The notes: a model not told the origin generated them from the letters alone. Positions 27,420-36,357 are shown, numbered from the stretch's first letter. The stretch is DNA of 64,000 nucleotides from Kaistella sp. SH40-3 (GCF_030686865.1 NZ_JAQYUS010000002.1:62001-126000); one strand, 5' to 3'. Made by a program: numbers and translations.

Positions 27420-28280
27420 CTACGAATTGTAAGCATTTTCTAAATCTGAAATCTCAATTTTCTGCATGCCCATCATGGCTTCTACTACTTTTTGGGCTTT
27501 TTGTGGGTGATCGAAATCATTCATTAGTTCTAATAACCGTTTAGGAACAATTTGCCAACTAACACCGAACTGATCTTTCAACCAACCGCACATCGACGGT
27601 CGGCCGCCATCTGCAATGAGTGAATCCCATAAATGGTCGGTCTGTATTTGATCTTCTGTCATGACGACCATAGAAATTCCTTCATTAAAATCGAACTGAT
27701 GATCGTAAGAATTATCCATACAGAAGAGCGAATAACCATCAATCTCGAAATGAGCATGCTGAACATTTTGAGCGATTTCATGACTTTCATTTCCTTCTCC
27801 ATATTTTAAAACACCTGCAATTTTAGAATCAGGAAAAACCGAAGTATAAAAATCCATGGCTTTCTGCGCTTTTCCGTTGTTGTGATGAATGAACATCAAT
27901 GTTGGAATAATTTTCTGCTCACTTTTTTTATCTGATAAATTAATTTGCCAGGTTACGCCAAACTGATCACGAACCCAACCGTATTTTTTCGACCAGGGAT
28001 ATTCGCCCAGATCCATTAAAACAGTTCCGTTTTGAGAAAGTTTTTCCCAATATTTCTGAACCTCATCTTCGGTATCACAAATAAACATGAAAGAAATAGA
28101 GGCATTTTTTTCGAACTGTGGACCGGCATTAAGAAACATCAGTTTTTGCCCAAATAATTCCAAATTTAAAACGACAGGAGTATCAGCGGTAATTTTCCCA
28201 CCAAAAGTTTCGCAGTAAAAATCGGCTGCTTCTTTTCCGTTACCATTGAACCAAAGGCACGGGAATATATTATTGTTCAT
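27420..28280 (-). CDS. Two-domain VOC/PhnB-like protein
   Basis: 286 residues, made of two tandem glyoxalase-like domains (about 1-120 and 125-260). Each starts with a PCLWF or PTLMF strand and ends with the same motif, KYGWVRDQFGVTWQI and MCGWLKDQFGVSWQI, typical of the 3-demethylubiquinone methyltransferase-like PhnB/YjdN proteins. Family members bind metal or act as isomerase-like enzymes; no substrate can be assigned. It begins a transcription unit, since a terminator separates it from the SRPBCC gene upstream. Confidence 0.88.
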   Translation of the reverse strand: MNNNIFPCLWFNGNGKEAADFYCETFGGKITADTPVVLNLELFGQKLMFLNAGPQFEKNASISFMFICDTEDEVQKYWEKLSQNGTVLMDLGEYPWSKKYGWVRDQFGVTWQINLSDKKSEQKIIPTLMFIHHNNGKAQKAMDFYTSVFPDSKIAGVLKYGEGNESHEIAQNVQHAHFEIDGYSLFCMDNSYDHQFDFNEGISMVVMTEDQIQTDHLWDSLIADGGRPSMCGWLKDQFGVSWQIVPKRLLELMNDFDHPQKAQKVVEAMMGMQKIEISDLENAYNS

Positions 28281-28297
28281 ATTTTTTAAATTAAAAA

Positions 28298-28319
28298 AAC
28301 AGCATTAAAAAATGCTGTT
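28298..28319 (-). terminator. Terminator after SRPBCC gene
   Basis: AACAGCATT / AATGCTGTT stem with a four-base loop; on the minus strand it runs into seven Ts. Confidence 0.85.
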
Positions 28320-28326
28320 AAATGTA

Positions 28327-28740
28327 TTAATTATTCTCGACATATTTATGGAAACGGTCTAAAATTGCATACCAACCTGTTCGCTGCATTTCTCTGGAAT
28401 ACTGCTCTTCCGGTTCAAAAACCTGAATAACTTCTGTCGCATTTTCATCCACTTTTTTAAAAATGACTTCAATGGTTCTGCCGTCTGTCAAAGTACTTTT
28501 TACATATTCTTTATCTTTAATTTCCAGAATATTTCCAGAGAAATTATATCCGAAACTTTTATCTTTAAATTCTAATCGATAATCAAAAGAACCACCTTCG
28601 CGGAAATCAATGTCGGCTTTTGGGCAATGCCAGTTCGGAGTGGTAAAATTCCATTTTACAATATGCTTTGGATTGTAAAAATAATCCCAAACCTTTTGAA
28701 TGGGTTTTAGAATTGTAATGTTAATAGTTATGGGCTCCAT
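28327..28740 (-). CDS. SRPBCC (AHSA1-like) domain protein
   Basis: 137 residues. MEPITINITILKPIQKVWDY opens a single START-like domain, and the end EMQRTGWYAILDRFHKYVEN is diagnostic of the AHSA1-related group. It is clearly a tandem paralogue of the next gene (28806-29219), with the same length, and I estimate about half of the positions are identical. Ligand unknown. Confidence 0.86.
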   Translation of the reverse strand: MEPITINITILKPIQKVWDYFYNPKHIVKWNFTTPNWHCPKADIDFREGGSFDYRLEFKDKSFGYNFSGNILEIKDKEYVKSTLTDGRTIEVIFKKVDENATEVIQVFEPEEQYSREMQRTGWYAILDRFHKYVENN

Positions 28741-28805
28741 ATAGATTATTTTTTATAAAAATACGGAATAATTTTTAAATTTTCTAAAATTGCAGAAATA
28801 GGTGT

Positions 28806-29219
28806 TTAATGATTTTCTACATGTTTATGAAAATTATCAAGAATTGCGTACCAACCTTCCCGTTGCATTTCCATAGGTTCTGACGGATCGGGTTCGAAAA
28901 TCTCGGTTACTTTCGTTGTAGATTCATCAATTCTTTCAAAAAGGACTTTTACTGTTCTGCCATCTTCTAAATGATAACTAATTTTTTCAAAAGGGTCAAC
29001 CTCATCGTAAATTCCTTTAAAATCAAAACCGAAACTTTGGTCTTTTGCTTCCATACGGTAATTGAATTCGCCGCCAATTTGCAAATCATTTTCGGCGTTT
29101 GGGCAAGTCCAGGTTTCACTGGCAAAGTTCCACTGAGCGATGTGTTCGGGTTGGGTAAAACATTCCCATACTTTTTCAACGGGTTTCAAAATTGTTATTT
29201 CTATTTTTATAGGTTCCAT
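28806..29219 (-). CDS. SRPBCC (AHSA1-like) domain protein, tandem paralogue
   Basis: 137 residues. MEPIKIEITILKPVEKVWEC and EMQREGWYAILDNFHKHVEN align throughout with the 28327-28740 protein. The two genes are 65 bases apart on the same strand, pointing to local duplication. The AHSA1 fold is used both for Hsp90 activation and for binding small hydrophobics; the single domain here favours the latter. Confidence 0.86.
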   Translation of the reverse strand: MEPIKIEITILKPVEKVWECFTQPEHIAQWNFASETWTCPNAENDLQIGGEFNYRMEAKDQSFGFDFKGIYDEVDPFEKISYHLEDGRTVKVLFERIDESTTKVTEIFEPDPSEPMEMQREGWYAILDNFHKHVENH

Positions 29220-29257
29220 AGGTCCAAATTTTAATTATAAGTACTATCATTAAACAA

Positions 29258-29292
29258 AAATTCTTGTCAGTTTTTAGACCTGACAAGAATTT
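29258..29292 (-). terminator. Terminator of tpx
   Basis: Thirteen-base stem AAATTCTTGTCAG / CTGACAAGAATTT with a 9-base loop, followed on the minus strand by Ts. Confidence 0.88.
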
Positions 29293-29310
29293 CTATCAAT
29301 TATTCTGGGG

Positions 29311-29808
29311 TTATTTTAAAGCGTTCAAAGCCGCTTCATAATTCGGTTCCTGTGCAATTTCCGGTACTTGTTCTGTAAATAGCACTTTTCCGTTTTCATC
29401 TGCCACAATTACGGCACGACTTAACAAACCTGCCATTGGAGAATCTGAAATTTTAACGCCATAATCATCACCAAAAGTCCCGCGGTAATCTGATAAATTA
29501 ACCACATTATCCAAACCTTCGGCTGCACAAAAGCGGTTTAAGGCAAAAGGCAAATCTTTAGAAACATTTAACACTACTGTATTTTCAAGACCAGAAGCCT
29601 CTTCATTAAACTTTCTTGCAGCAGCCTGACAAACACCCGTATCGATACTTGGGAAAATATTGAAAATGGTTTTCTTACCAGAAAAATCTTGGTTGGTTTG
29701 TTCTTTTAAATCAACATTCACTAATTTAAAGTCTTTAACAGAACTTCCTACTTCAGGTAAATTACCGATTGTGTGAACTGGGTTGCCATGTAATGTAATA
29801 TTTGCCAT
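29311..29808 (-). CDS. tpx: Thiol peroxidase (atypical 2-Cys peroxiredoxin)
   Basis: 165 residues, the standard Tpx length. The peroxidatic Cys60 lies in FPSIDTGVC and the resolving Cys94 in LNRFCAAEG, the spacing of E. coli Tpx (61/95). Reduces hydrogen and alkyl peroxides with thioredoxin as donor. The promoter is clear: on the minus strand, TTG (29857-29859), 17 bases, TAATTTTG (29832-29839). Monocistronic with its own terminator. Confidence 0.97.
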   Translation of the reverse strand: MANITLHGNPVHTIGNLPEVGSSVKDFKLVNVDLKEQTNQDFSGKKTIFNIFPSIDTGVCQAAARKFNEEASGLENTVVLNVSKDLPFALNRFCAAEGLDNVVNLSDYRGTFGDDYGVKISDSPMAGLLSRAVIVADENGKVLFTEQVPEIAQEPNYEAALNALK

Positions 29809-29831
29809 AATTTTATTTATTTATATTGATT

Positions 29832-29859
29832 CAAAATTAGGAAAATTTTCATCAATCAA
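29832..29859 (-). promoter_or_regulatory. tpx promoter
   Basis: Minus-strand TTG-N17-TAATTTTG, the Bacteroidota sigma consensus, about 23 bases before the start codon. Confidence 0.75.
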
Positions 29860-29914
29860 GGAATGTTGAAAGTTAAATTAATCTTAATTAAATGTATTCA
29901 TTGGGTAAAAGATA

Positions 29915-30403
29915 TTATCCTTTTTCAATTTTTTGTAAAACTCCGACGATTTGATTTGCGGACATAAAGCCATTGTATTGAAAAATAATTTCATTCTCTG
30001 GATTTAAAATTACCAAAGTCGGATAAGAAACTTGACCCTCGATATTTCCTAAAGATGCGGCTAATTCATGATAACCCGTTTTAAAGCCGGTTGGATGAAA
30101 TCTGAAAACACTTCCTGCAAAGTTGATCTCTTCTTTTTCTTCACCATTAAGATCAGCGAAATAGAATTTCTCACTTAATAATTGCTGCACGTTTTTATCT
30201 TTAAAAGTTTTACTCTGCATCGCTTTACAGTAATTGCACCAATCGGTATGAAGGAAAACCACTACATTTTTCTGTTCTATTTTCTGCAACTGCTCAACAC
30301 GCTCAAGAGGATGGCTTTTCATTTGTGAAAAAGCCATCATTGAACTCAAAAAACATAATACAATAAAAATCGTTTTTTGTAAACTTAACAGTGATTTCAT
30401 CAT
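29915..30403 (-). CDS. Periplasmic thioredoxin-family protein
   Basis: 162 residues with a signal sequence (about 1-27, ending MMAFSQ) and a thioredoxin fold. The active site is Cys56-Asn-Tyr-Cys59 in FLHTDWCNYCKAM, with the cis-proline region VSYPTLVIL. It resembles the DsbD-gamma/Trx-like exported reductases. The start lies one base after the stop of the TonB receptor, so it is the second gene of that operon and probably serves the receptor or its cargo. Confidence 0.88.
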   Translation of the reverse strand: MMKSLLSLQKTIFIVLCFLSSMMAFSQMKSHPLERVEQLQKIEQKNVVVFLHTDWCNYCKAMQSKTFKDKNVQQLLSEKFYFADLNGEEKEEINFAGSVFRFHPTGFKTGYHELAASLGNIEGQVSYPTLVILNPENEIIFQYNGFMSANQIVGVLQKIEKG

Positions 30404-30404
30404 C

Positions 30405-32687
30405 TTACTTTATATTAAATCTGACTCCTAAAAACGCACGGATTCCCTGATTGGGTGCGTAAACATAATTAGGATCAAAGGTTAAGGCATAAGGATTCCC
30501 AGGTGTTGCGATTGCTTGTCCATTTGAATCAAACTCGACTTCTTTGTCAAATGGATCATTGGCTCTGGAAATAATAAAAGGATTTCCTTTATTGGGAGTC
30601 CAATTTAAAATGTTTTTTACGCCTGCATAGATTTCAAATTTCTGAAAACCATTGTAAGTGAACTGAATATTCTGAATACTCCACCACGGCGAATAAGGTT
30701 TCCTTGGATCTAACTCGCCTAACAAAGGCAAACGCATTGGACTGTAAATATTTCCAGTATAATCGATGGTGGTATTCCAAGGTCTGATTTTATAAGAAAC
30801 TGCCCAAGTTCCCATAAATTTTTCGGTTAAGATCTGATGTTCTGTAAATCCATTTGTTGTAATGGTATTTTCCATTACAGTTCCCCCTAAAATAAATTTT
30901 AAACCATTAGAAAAATTAAGTTCTGAATTCAAACTGAAACCTTTACTGATTGCATGTCCATCAATATTATCATAAATAATCTGAGAGGTATTTGTTTCGT
31001 AATCAGGTACAATTCTATTGGTAAAATACGTATAGAAAGCACTGGCATCTAAAGTCATATTAGAACCAGTACCGAAATACATTTTTTTAATATAATTGAG
31101 GTTGGCGTTATAGGATTTCTCCGGTTTTAAATCATTCAAAACAATTACATCTCTTGCTCCAGTCAAAGCAGCATGATCTTCGGTAAAGAGATTCACCACT
31201 CGGAATCCCGTTCCGACATTCAGTCTAAAAATATTATTTTGATTGATGGACCATTTATAAGCCATCCGCGGCGTAAAAATATTTCCGTGGATATTATTGT
31301 AATCATAGCGGAAACCTAAAAGCAATTTATGATCCTCGGCTAAAGCAATCTCATCTTGAATGAAAACTCCGGGAAGCCAAGTTTTTTCGGGCTCATTTTC
31401 TCCTAATCCGTTTGATGTTCCGGCGGTATTGTCGTCATAGTAAGTATAACGAACTGCTGCACCTGCCAACAAATCGTGATTTCCTAATTTCTTGTCCCAA
31501 GTCAACTGACCGAAAGCAATTTTTTGGTTTGCGATATAAGAAGTTTCGCCATAACGGCTGTCTTGATCGTGATTCACCAAAGAGAATCCGAAAAACATTT
31601 TCTCGTTAACCGGCAACTGATAATTTCCAAATAATTCTGTGCGGTTGGTATAAATACTTTCACCATAAATTTCATCGCCGCCCCGATAAGATTTATTCCA
31701 ACGCATATCGCCGCCCCATCGGTCTTCGTACATATATCGACCGGCTACGGTAAATAAACGGTTTTCTTTCCGTTGGAAATTCCATTTTTGAAATACGGAA
31801 ATTCGATCCTGTAAAGTAACATCGGTAAAATTGTCGTGGTTATTATCGCTTTTATTTTGATAATTAAAATAATTAATTCCGGTGAGCACTTGCGCTTTTT
31901 TCCCCGCATTAAATTTAAAACCAACATCTACATTATATTCTCCCCAAGTTGTAGAAAATAAATCAGCATTAAATAAAGGTGCATTTGTTGGGTTTTTAGT
32001 AATAATATTAATTAAGCCACCAACTGCTTCACTTCCATAAAGAGAAGAGGCCGGACCTTTAACAATCTCAATTCTTTCTACCAATGAATTTGGAATTCCC
32101 GACATTCCATAAACGGTTCCGAGTGAACTTACGATCGGCATTCCATCAATCAAAACCATGGTGTACGGGCCTTCTAAACCATTAATATGAATATCTCCGG
32201 TGGAACAAATATTACAATTCAGTTGTGGCCTAACTCCATTTACATTTTGTAGAGCATCGAAAATATTCGGTGTTGGATTTTTCTTAAAATAAGTTGGCGA
32301 ATAAACTTCCACCGCCACGGGACTTTCAGATCTGCGCACGGCTTTTAAAGTTCCTGTAATCACAACATCTTCAATATCGGTTGATTTTTCATTTGAAATC
32401 AATGGAATATCAACGGTAAGATCTTCTTCTTTTAGTTTTACCGTTTTTGTAAATGGCACGAAACCATCTAATCGGGATTTCATTTTATAAGTCCCAATCG
32501 GAATATCTGTAAATCTATAAACACCCAAACTATCGGAAAATGCAGAATAATCTGTTCCTTCTAAATAAACGCCGACAGCAGTTTTTGGTATTCCTTCTCC
32601 GGTAAGTTGACCGGTAATTGATGCATTTTGTGCAAAGTAAAAACCTGCAATCATCAAAAATCCAAAAGATAAAAATCTTCTTCTCAT
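30405..32687 (-). CDS. TonB-dependent outer-membrane receptor with Cys pair in the plug
   Basis: 760 residues. Signal peptide (1-20), CarboxypepD_reg-like beta-sandwich (21-100), TonB plug (about 105-235, with VLIDGMPIVSS and VERIEIVKGPASSLYGSEAV) and a 22-strand barrel ending RAFLGVRFNIK. An unusual feature is Cys158-Asn-Ile-Cys161 in the plug, just before TGDIHINGLEGP, which could bind a soft metal or be redox active. A periplasmic thioredoxin follows after one base. The substrate is unknown; copper, another metal or a metal complex is the simplest guess. A palindrome in the promoter points to repression by a metal regulator. Confidence 0.93.
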   Translation of the reverse strand: MRRRFLSFGFLMIAGFYFAQNASITGQLTGEGIPKTAVGVYLEGTDYSAFSDSLGVYRFTDIPIGTYKMKSRLDGFVPFTKTVKLKEEDLTVDIPLISNEKSTDIEDVVITGTLKAVRRSESPVAVEVYSPTYFKKNPTPNIFDALQNVNGVRPQLNCNICSTGDIHINGLEGPYTMVLIDGMPIVSSLGTVYGMSGIPNSLVERIEIVKGPASSLYGSEAVGGLINIITKNPTNAPLFNADLFSTTWGEYNVDVGFKFNAGKKAQVLTGINYFNYQNKSDNNHDNFTDVTLQDRISVFQKWNFQRKENRLFTVAGRYMYEDRWGGDMRWNKSYRGGDEIYGESIYTNRTELFGNYQLPVNEKMFFGFSLVNHDQDSRYGETSYIANQKIAFGQLTWDKKLGNHDLLAGAAVRYTYYDDNTAGTSNGLGENEPEKTWLPGVFIQDEIALAEDHKLLLGFRYDYNNIHGNIFTPRMAYKWSINQNNIFRLNVGTGFRVVNLFTEDHAALTGARDVIVLNDLKPEKSYNANLNYIKKMYFGTGSNMTLDASAFYTYFTNRIVPDYETNTSQIIYDNIDGHAISKGFSLNSELNFSNGLKFILGGTVMENTITTNGFTEHQILTEKFMGTWAVSYKIRPWNTTIDYTGNIYSPMRLPLLGELDPRKPYSPWWSIQNIQFTYNGFQKFEIYAGVKNILNWTPNKGNPFIISRANDPFDKEVEFDSNGQAIATPGNPYALTFDPNYVYAPNQGIRAFLGVRFNIK

Positions 32688-32711
32688 TAAAAAATATTTA
32701 AGTTATGCATG

Positions 32712-32742
32712 CAAAACTACTAAAGTTAGATTAATCTAACAA
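32712..32742 (-). promoter_or_regulatory. Promoter with perfect palindromic operator in the spacer, TonB receptor operon
   Basis: Minus strand TTG (32740-32742), 20 bases, TAGTTTTG (32712-32719). The spacer holds GTTAGATTAATCTAAC (32725-32740), a perfect 16-bp palindrome that would block RNA polymerase when bound. The half-site TTAGATT resembles DtxR/MntR or Fur-type metalloregulator sites, which is an inference. Confidence 0.72.
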
Positions 32743-32782
32743 ATAAATTAGAAAAGAATATCATTTAACTTTAAACAAAAAA

Positions 32783-32802
32783 AGCAGGAAATTAATCCTG
32801 CT
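32783..32802 (-). terminator. Terminator of the META lipoprotein gene
   Basis: AGCAGGA / TCCTGCT stem with a six-base loop, followed by Ts on the minus strand. Confidence 0.75.
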
Positions 32803-32828
32803 CAAATATTTAAAAAGTGTGTTTTTAA

Positions 32829-33254
32829 TTACATTGCTTTTTTGAACCTCATCATAACGACGTCATTCATTAAAAGTTCCAGTTTACCATCAGTGGTCAT
32901 TCTATAACTGGTAACTTCACTCATTGATTTCAAAAATACTACTTCCCCATCACCGCAATATCTCATGGTTGTAGTTGCAGGTACGGCAAACGAAATCATC
33001 TTTCCATTCAGCGTATAATCAGTGTTGTAACCATTACAACCCGTAGTTCCAGAAACTGTATTTGTTGATTTGTTAAAAGTGATCGCTGGTTTTTCATCTG
33101 GAAATAATCCCTGGAACGTGATTCTTGGTCCAGTAATATATTCTAATTCCCATGCATTGTCATATAATTTTGAACTGTCGCCCATCATATTTGCTGAACA
33201 TGACATTAGAAATACTGAAATGAATGCGATTAATAATAATGTTTGCTTTTTCAT
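32829..33254 (-). CDS. META-domain lipoprotein
   Basis: 141 residues. The lipobox LMSC at 16-19 marks a lipoprotein. The META domain (about 32-138) begins with the conserved W-E-L strand and contains SGTTGCNGYNTDYTL, the most recognisable motif of HslJ-type proteins, with a second Cys in MRYCGDG that could pair with the first. Its envelope function is unknown. Monocistronic. Confidence 0.9.
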   Translation of the reverse strand: MKKQTLLLIAFISVFLMSCSANMMGDSSKLYDNAWELEYITGPRITFQGLFPDEKPAITFNKSTNTVSGTTGCNGYNTDYTLNGKMISFAVPATTTMRYCGDGEVVFLKSMSEVTSYRMTTDGKLELLMNDVVMMRFKKAM

Positions 33255-33457
33255 AAGAATTTTATTTTTTTGAGATTATTACAGAATTTGACATGAATCT
33301 CCTTTAAAAGAAACATTCTTTCTGTTCGTCAACGGGTACAACTATCATGCTAGTTTAAAAGAAAAAAAAGAAAAACTGAATCAATTTTTCTTTATTAACA
33401 GGTAACGTTATGAGCGCAAGAACATTAAACAACTGTTTAATATTTAAAATAATTTTC

Positions 33458-34033
33458 TTATTCTTCAATTACAATATCATATTTATCTAAAAGTCCCGAA
33501 ATTCCTAAGATTGAAAATTTGGCTTTTTTAATTCGGTTATTTTCGGGATCAAGCGAGTAATTATAAGCCGTACGAAAATCTGCTTTATCTAAAATGGTAT
33601 TGATGAAAATGGCTTGCGCCAGATCGCAGTTGTCAAAAATCACATTGGTCAAGTTGCTTTCTGAAAAGTCGATTTCACGTAACTGACAATTTCTGAAAAT
33701 GGTTTTTTTAATATTCATCTGGAAGAAAGTCGAATGATTCACCTGACAATTTTCAAACGAAAAGGAAAGTCCGAAGTCATTGCAGGTCTCAAACTGAATT
33801 CCCAACATTTTACAGTCTTTGAATTTAACCTCGCGCAAAACCGTTCCATGAAGTTGTGCTAAACTCCAATTACAATCTCGGAATTCACAATCGATGAATT
33901 TGAATTCGGTGAGATTGGTTTCTTCAAAATTACAATTGGTGAAAGTGCAGTTTTCATATTCGCCTTTAAGTAAAGGTTCTTGGGTAAAATCGAGTTTGTC
34001 AAAAGTGTGGTCTTGGAAAAATGCGTGCGACAT
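33458..34033 (-). CDS. Pentapeptide-repeat protein
   Basis: 191 residues forming a right-handed quadrilateral helix. Repeats of the form (A/C/F)(D/N)(L/F)xx are visible from about residue 14 to 165, such as CTFTNCNFEETNLTEFKFID and CQLREIDFSESNLTNVIFDN. Many central residues are Cys or Phe. Qnr-type proteins of this fold shield gyrase, but no gyrase-binding loops can be argued here, so function is open. Cytoplasmic, with no signal. Confidence 0.9.
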   Translation of the reverse strand: MSHAFFQDHTFDKLDFTQEPLLKGEYENCTFTNCNFEETNLTEFKFIDCEFRDCNWSLAQLHGTVLREVKFKDCKMLGIQFETCNDFGLSFSFENCQVNHSTFFQMNIKKTIFRNCQLREIDFSESNLTNVIFDNCDLAQAIFINTILDKADFRTAYNYSLDPENNRIKKAKFSILGISGLLDKYDIVIEE

Positions 34034-34127
34034 AAATCTGCTTCGTTATTTTTTAATGATACTTTTTAAAAAGTTCTGCAAAATTAGTGATTTAGTTCTT
34101 TTCGACTGTAGCAACTTAGTACCCTAA

Positions 34128-34171
34128 AAAGAAAATTTGAATAAGAAATGTTTCCTATTCAAATTTTCTTT
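34128..34171 (-). terminator. Terminator downstream of the 405-aa membrane protein gene
   Basis: Sixteen-base stem AAAGAAAATTTGAATA / TATTCAAATTTTCTTT with a 12-base loop, T run on the minus strand. Confidence 0.8.
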
Positions 34172-34190
34172 AAAACTCCAGTTTAAGATT

Positions 34191-35408
34191 TTAAAAAAGA
34201 TTATAACTCAAAATGAGCGATACATTTTTATAAGAACTGTTTACATTCGCATATCCTCTGGCAATATTACGGCTTGTAAAATATCGAACTTCAACCCCAT
34301 ATTTAGAATTGTAACTGTATCCAGCACCAAAGGCAAAATTAGCATAAGCCTTTACATCTATATCTTGACTTAACGAATCATCAGCACGCAGCACTTTCAG
34401 GGACGAATCTAAAGCCACATCAAAGATATACTGGCCGTTGAGAAATATTTTTGATTTCGAATCAATAAACATATAATGGCGAATTCCAATCGGTATTTCA
34501 ATCGAATTATAATCAGCAAAAGCAAACAATTTGTTTCCTGCCATATAGTAAGGCTCGGTCATCGTTTCTGCTTTATAGGTTCTATAAGTAGGTTCCAGAA
34601 TAACTGCCCACTTACTTTTATTGAAAGGAAATACATATTCTAACTCTACTCCAACTCCAAATTCTGTGGTGTTTCCAAAATCAAAAAGATCGCTGGCTGT
34701 AGAATTTCTCAATTGCAAAGAAGCAAAATTAACTCTTGGGCGAACTGCCAGGTTTACTTTCCCTGGTTTTTTCTCTACTTCAATAACCTCGTAATTTGGA
34801 TCAGAACATTGGTTATATTTCGTAAATAAATCAACCAAATTTTTCTGTTGGTAAGGCGTATTATTGATTTGGTTTTTATTCATCGTTCCACAAGCCAAAG
34901 CAGTTGTTAATTGCTGTTTGTAGGATTCATTGTAGCCTATTTGATAGAGTTCAACCTGATAAGGTTTGTAGATCAACTGTTTAATTTGATCATCTCCTTT
35001 TTGATAAAAAAACTTGTTATCGTTCCCTTCTGCGTACAGATATAAATTCGCCGGACCGCTTACAATTTGTTTTAAAAACAACTGTCGCTGCACCCATTCT
35101 GGCTCTTTACTCTCACTTAAGTTTCTAATGTTAATACTGGATTTATCAAAATCAACTGTACTGCTCACAAACTTCGACTGGTCATAGATTTCAAATAATT
35201 TCACATCTTTTACAGTGACTGTTTTAATGTCGGAATCTGCTGTTGATTTATATTCAAAGAAAGCGGGATTATTTTTCCAGTCAACATTTTTAATGAGACC
35301 TTCGACTCTATTATTAGCATTATCGATGTAATAGGCTTTTTCAAATCTGATTTGTGCAGACAAAATAACCGTAAAAAGTAGGGCAAAAAGTAAAGTTGTT
35401 TTTTTCAT
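34191..35408 (-). CDS. Secreted protein with C-terminal outer-membrane beta-barrel
   Basis: 405 residues. Signal peptide MKKTTLLFALLFTVILSAQ, a soluble N-terminal part (about 20-215), and an eight- to ten-strand barrel (about 220-405: NLAVRPRVNFAS, EFGVGVELEYVF, AFGAGYSYNSKYGVEVRYF) with final Phe in VSLILSYNLF. This is a common but uncharacterised Bacteroidota architecture. No motif for enzymatic activity seen. Divided from neighbours by terminators, so monocistronic. Confidence 0.75.
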   Translation of the reverse strand: MKKTTLLFALLFTVILSAQIRFEKAYYIDNANNRVEGLIKNVDWKNNPAFFEYKSTADSDIKTVTVKDVKLFEIYDQSKFVSSTVDFDKSSINIRNLSESKEPEWVQRQLFLKQIVSGPANLYLYAEGNDNKFFYQKGDDQIKQLIYKPYQVELYQIGYNESYKQQLTTALACGTMNKNQINNTPYQQKNLVDLFTKYNQCSDPNYEVIEVEKKPGKVNLAVRPRVNFASLQLRNSTASDLFDFGNTTEFGVGVELEYVFPFNKSKWAVILEPTYRTYKAETMTEPYYMAGNKLFAFADYNSIEIPIGIRHYMFIDSKSKIFLNGQYIFDVALDSSLKVLRADDSLSQDIDVKAYANFAFGAGYSYNSKYGVEVRYFTSRNIARGYANVNSSYKNVSLILSYNLF

Positions 35409-35541
35409 AAAGTTGAATTAGTTAAGCAGTATTTTAATTGATTGATTACGCATAAAAAACTCTTTTCTATTCACAGAAAAGAGATAACTTTAAAGGACAT
35501 AAATTACAATTAATATTGCTATAAATTAGAAAAAAATAGCG

Positions 35542-36183
35542 CTAGAGATTTTTCTTTTTTCTTAATAATTTTAATACTAAAACGATCAAACTTATGAATA
35601 GCAAAACGGCTAAAAGAATCAAATAAATTTTCAGATTCTTATTTTCTGCTAAGGCTTGTTTATTCTGAAACTTAAGGTCATTAATAATTTTATCTGGACT
35701 TCTAAGTTCGATCGAGTACACATAATCTTCAGGAATTTCAGCATTCATTTCTTTTATATATTCCTTTTGCAAATCCTCTAATAACTGATAATCTGATGCG
35801 CTTACCTGACTAAGTATTTTCGTTGCTAAACAATGCGAAGAATAAAAAAAGGTGGTATCTGGCTCGATGTAAGCAAAGATCAAATACTTCCCTTTCGTCC
35901 GAAACATTAAATCACAGGAATTAAACTGCTGACCGAAAAAGGTAACTTCGGTACTTTTGAAATTATCACCGGGAGCCTTATAAATTTGATCAATTTTGAC
36001 TCTGGACAATGCATTTTCAACTTCCATATATCCCGTTTTATACGTGGTATTCACATCATAAACTTCTCCAATAAAAACAAAATCTGCAGATTCAAAAGAA
36101 GATTTTATGGTTGGCTCGTTACATTTACAAGCAAAAACTGAAATCGATAAGAATAGAGTTAAAAATAATAAAGTTCTTTTCAT
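35542..36183 (-). CDS. Secreted TIMP/NTR-like protein with C-terminal membrane helix
   Basis: 213 residues. The signal peptide ends SVFA and the mature protein would start CKCNEP, the Cys-x-Cys start of netrin/TIMP-like (NTR) domains; further Cys residues (NSCDLMF, SSHCLATK) could pair with it. A C-terminal membrane helix (IYLILLAVLLFISLIVLVLKL) and a basic tail follow, so the domain would face the periplasm. In eukaryotes NTR domains inhibit proteases, but bacterial forms are uncharacterised. A lipobox reading of VFAC is possible but has an atypical Phe at -2. Confidence 0.7.
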   Translation of the reverse strand: MKRTLLFLTLFLSISVFACKCNEPTIKSSFESADFVFIGEVYDVNTTYKTGYMEVENALSRVKIDQIYKAPGDNFKSTEVTFFGQQFNSCDLMFRTKGKYLIFAYIEPDTTFFYSSHCLATKILSQVSASDYQLLEDLQKEYIKEMNAEIPEDYVYSIELRSPDKIINDLKFQNKQALAENKNLKIYLILLAVLLFISLIVLVLKLLRKKKNL

Positions 36184-36357
36184 TTATTAGATAGATTGTT
36201 GCTGAAAATTAATCTTTGCCATTGCAAAATTCACAAGTTTTCTTACGTATAAGAATCTTCCCTTACAATATTGAAACTGATTAACATTGTAGAAAATAGA
36301 AAAATAGAAAGTAAAAATAGAGGCATCAAATCGATGGACTTTTTAAAATTTACTCAA

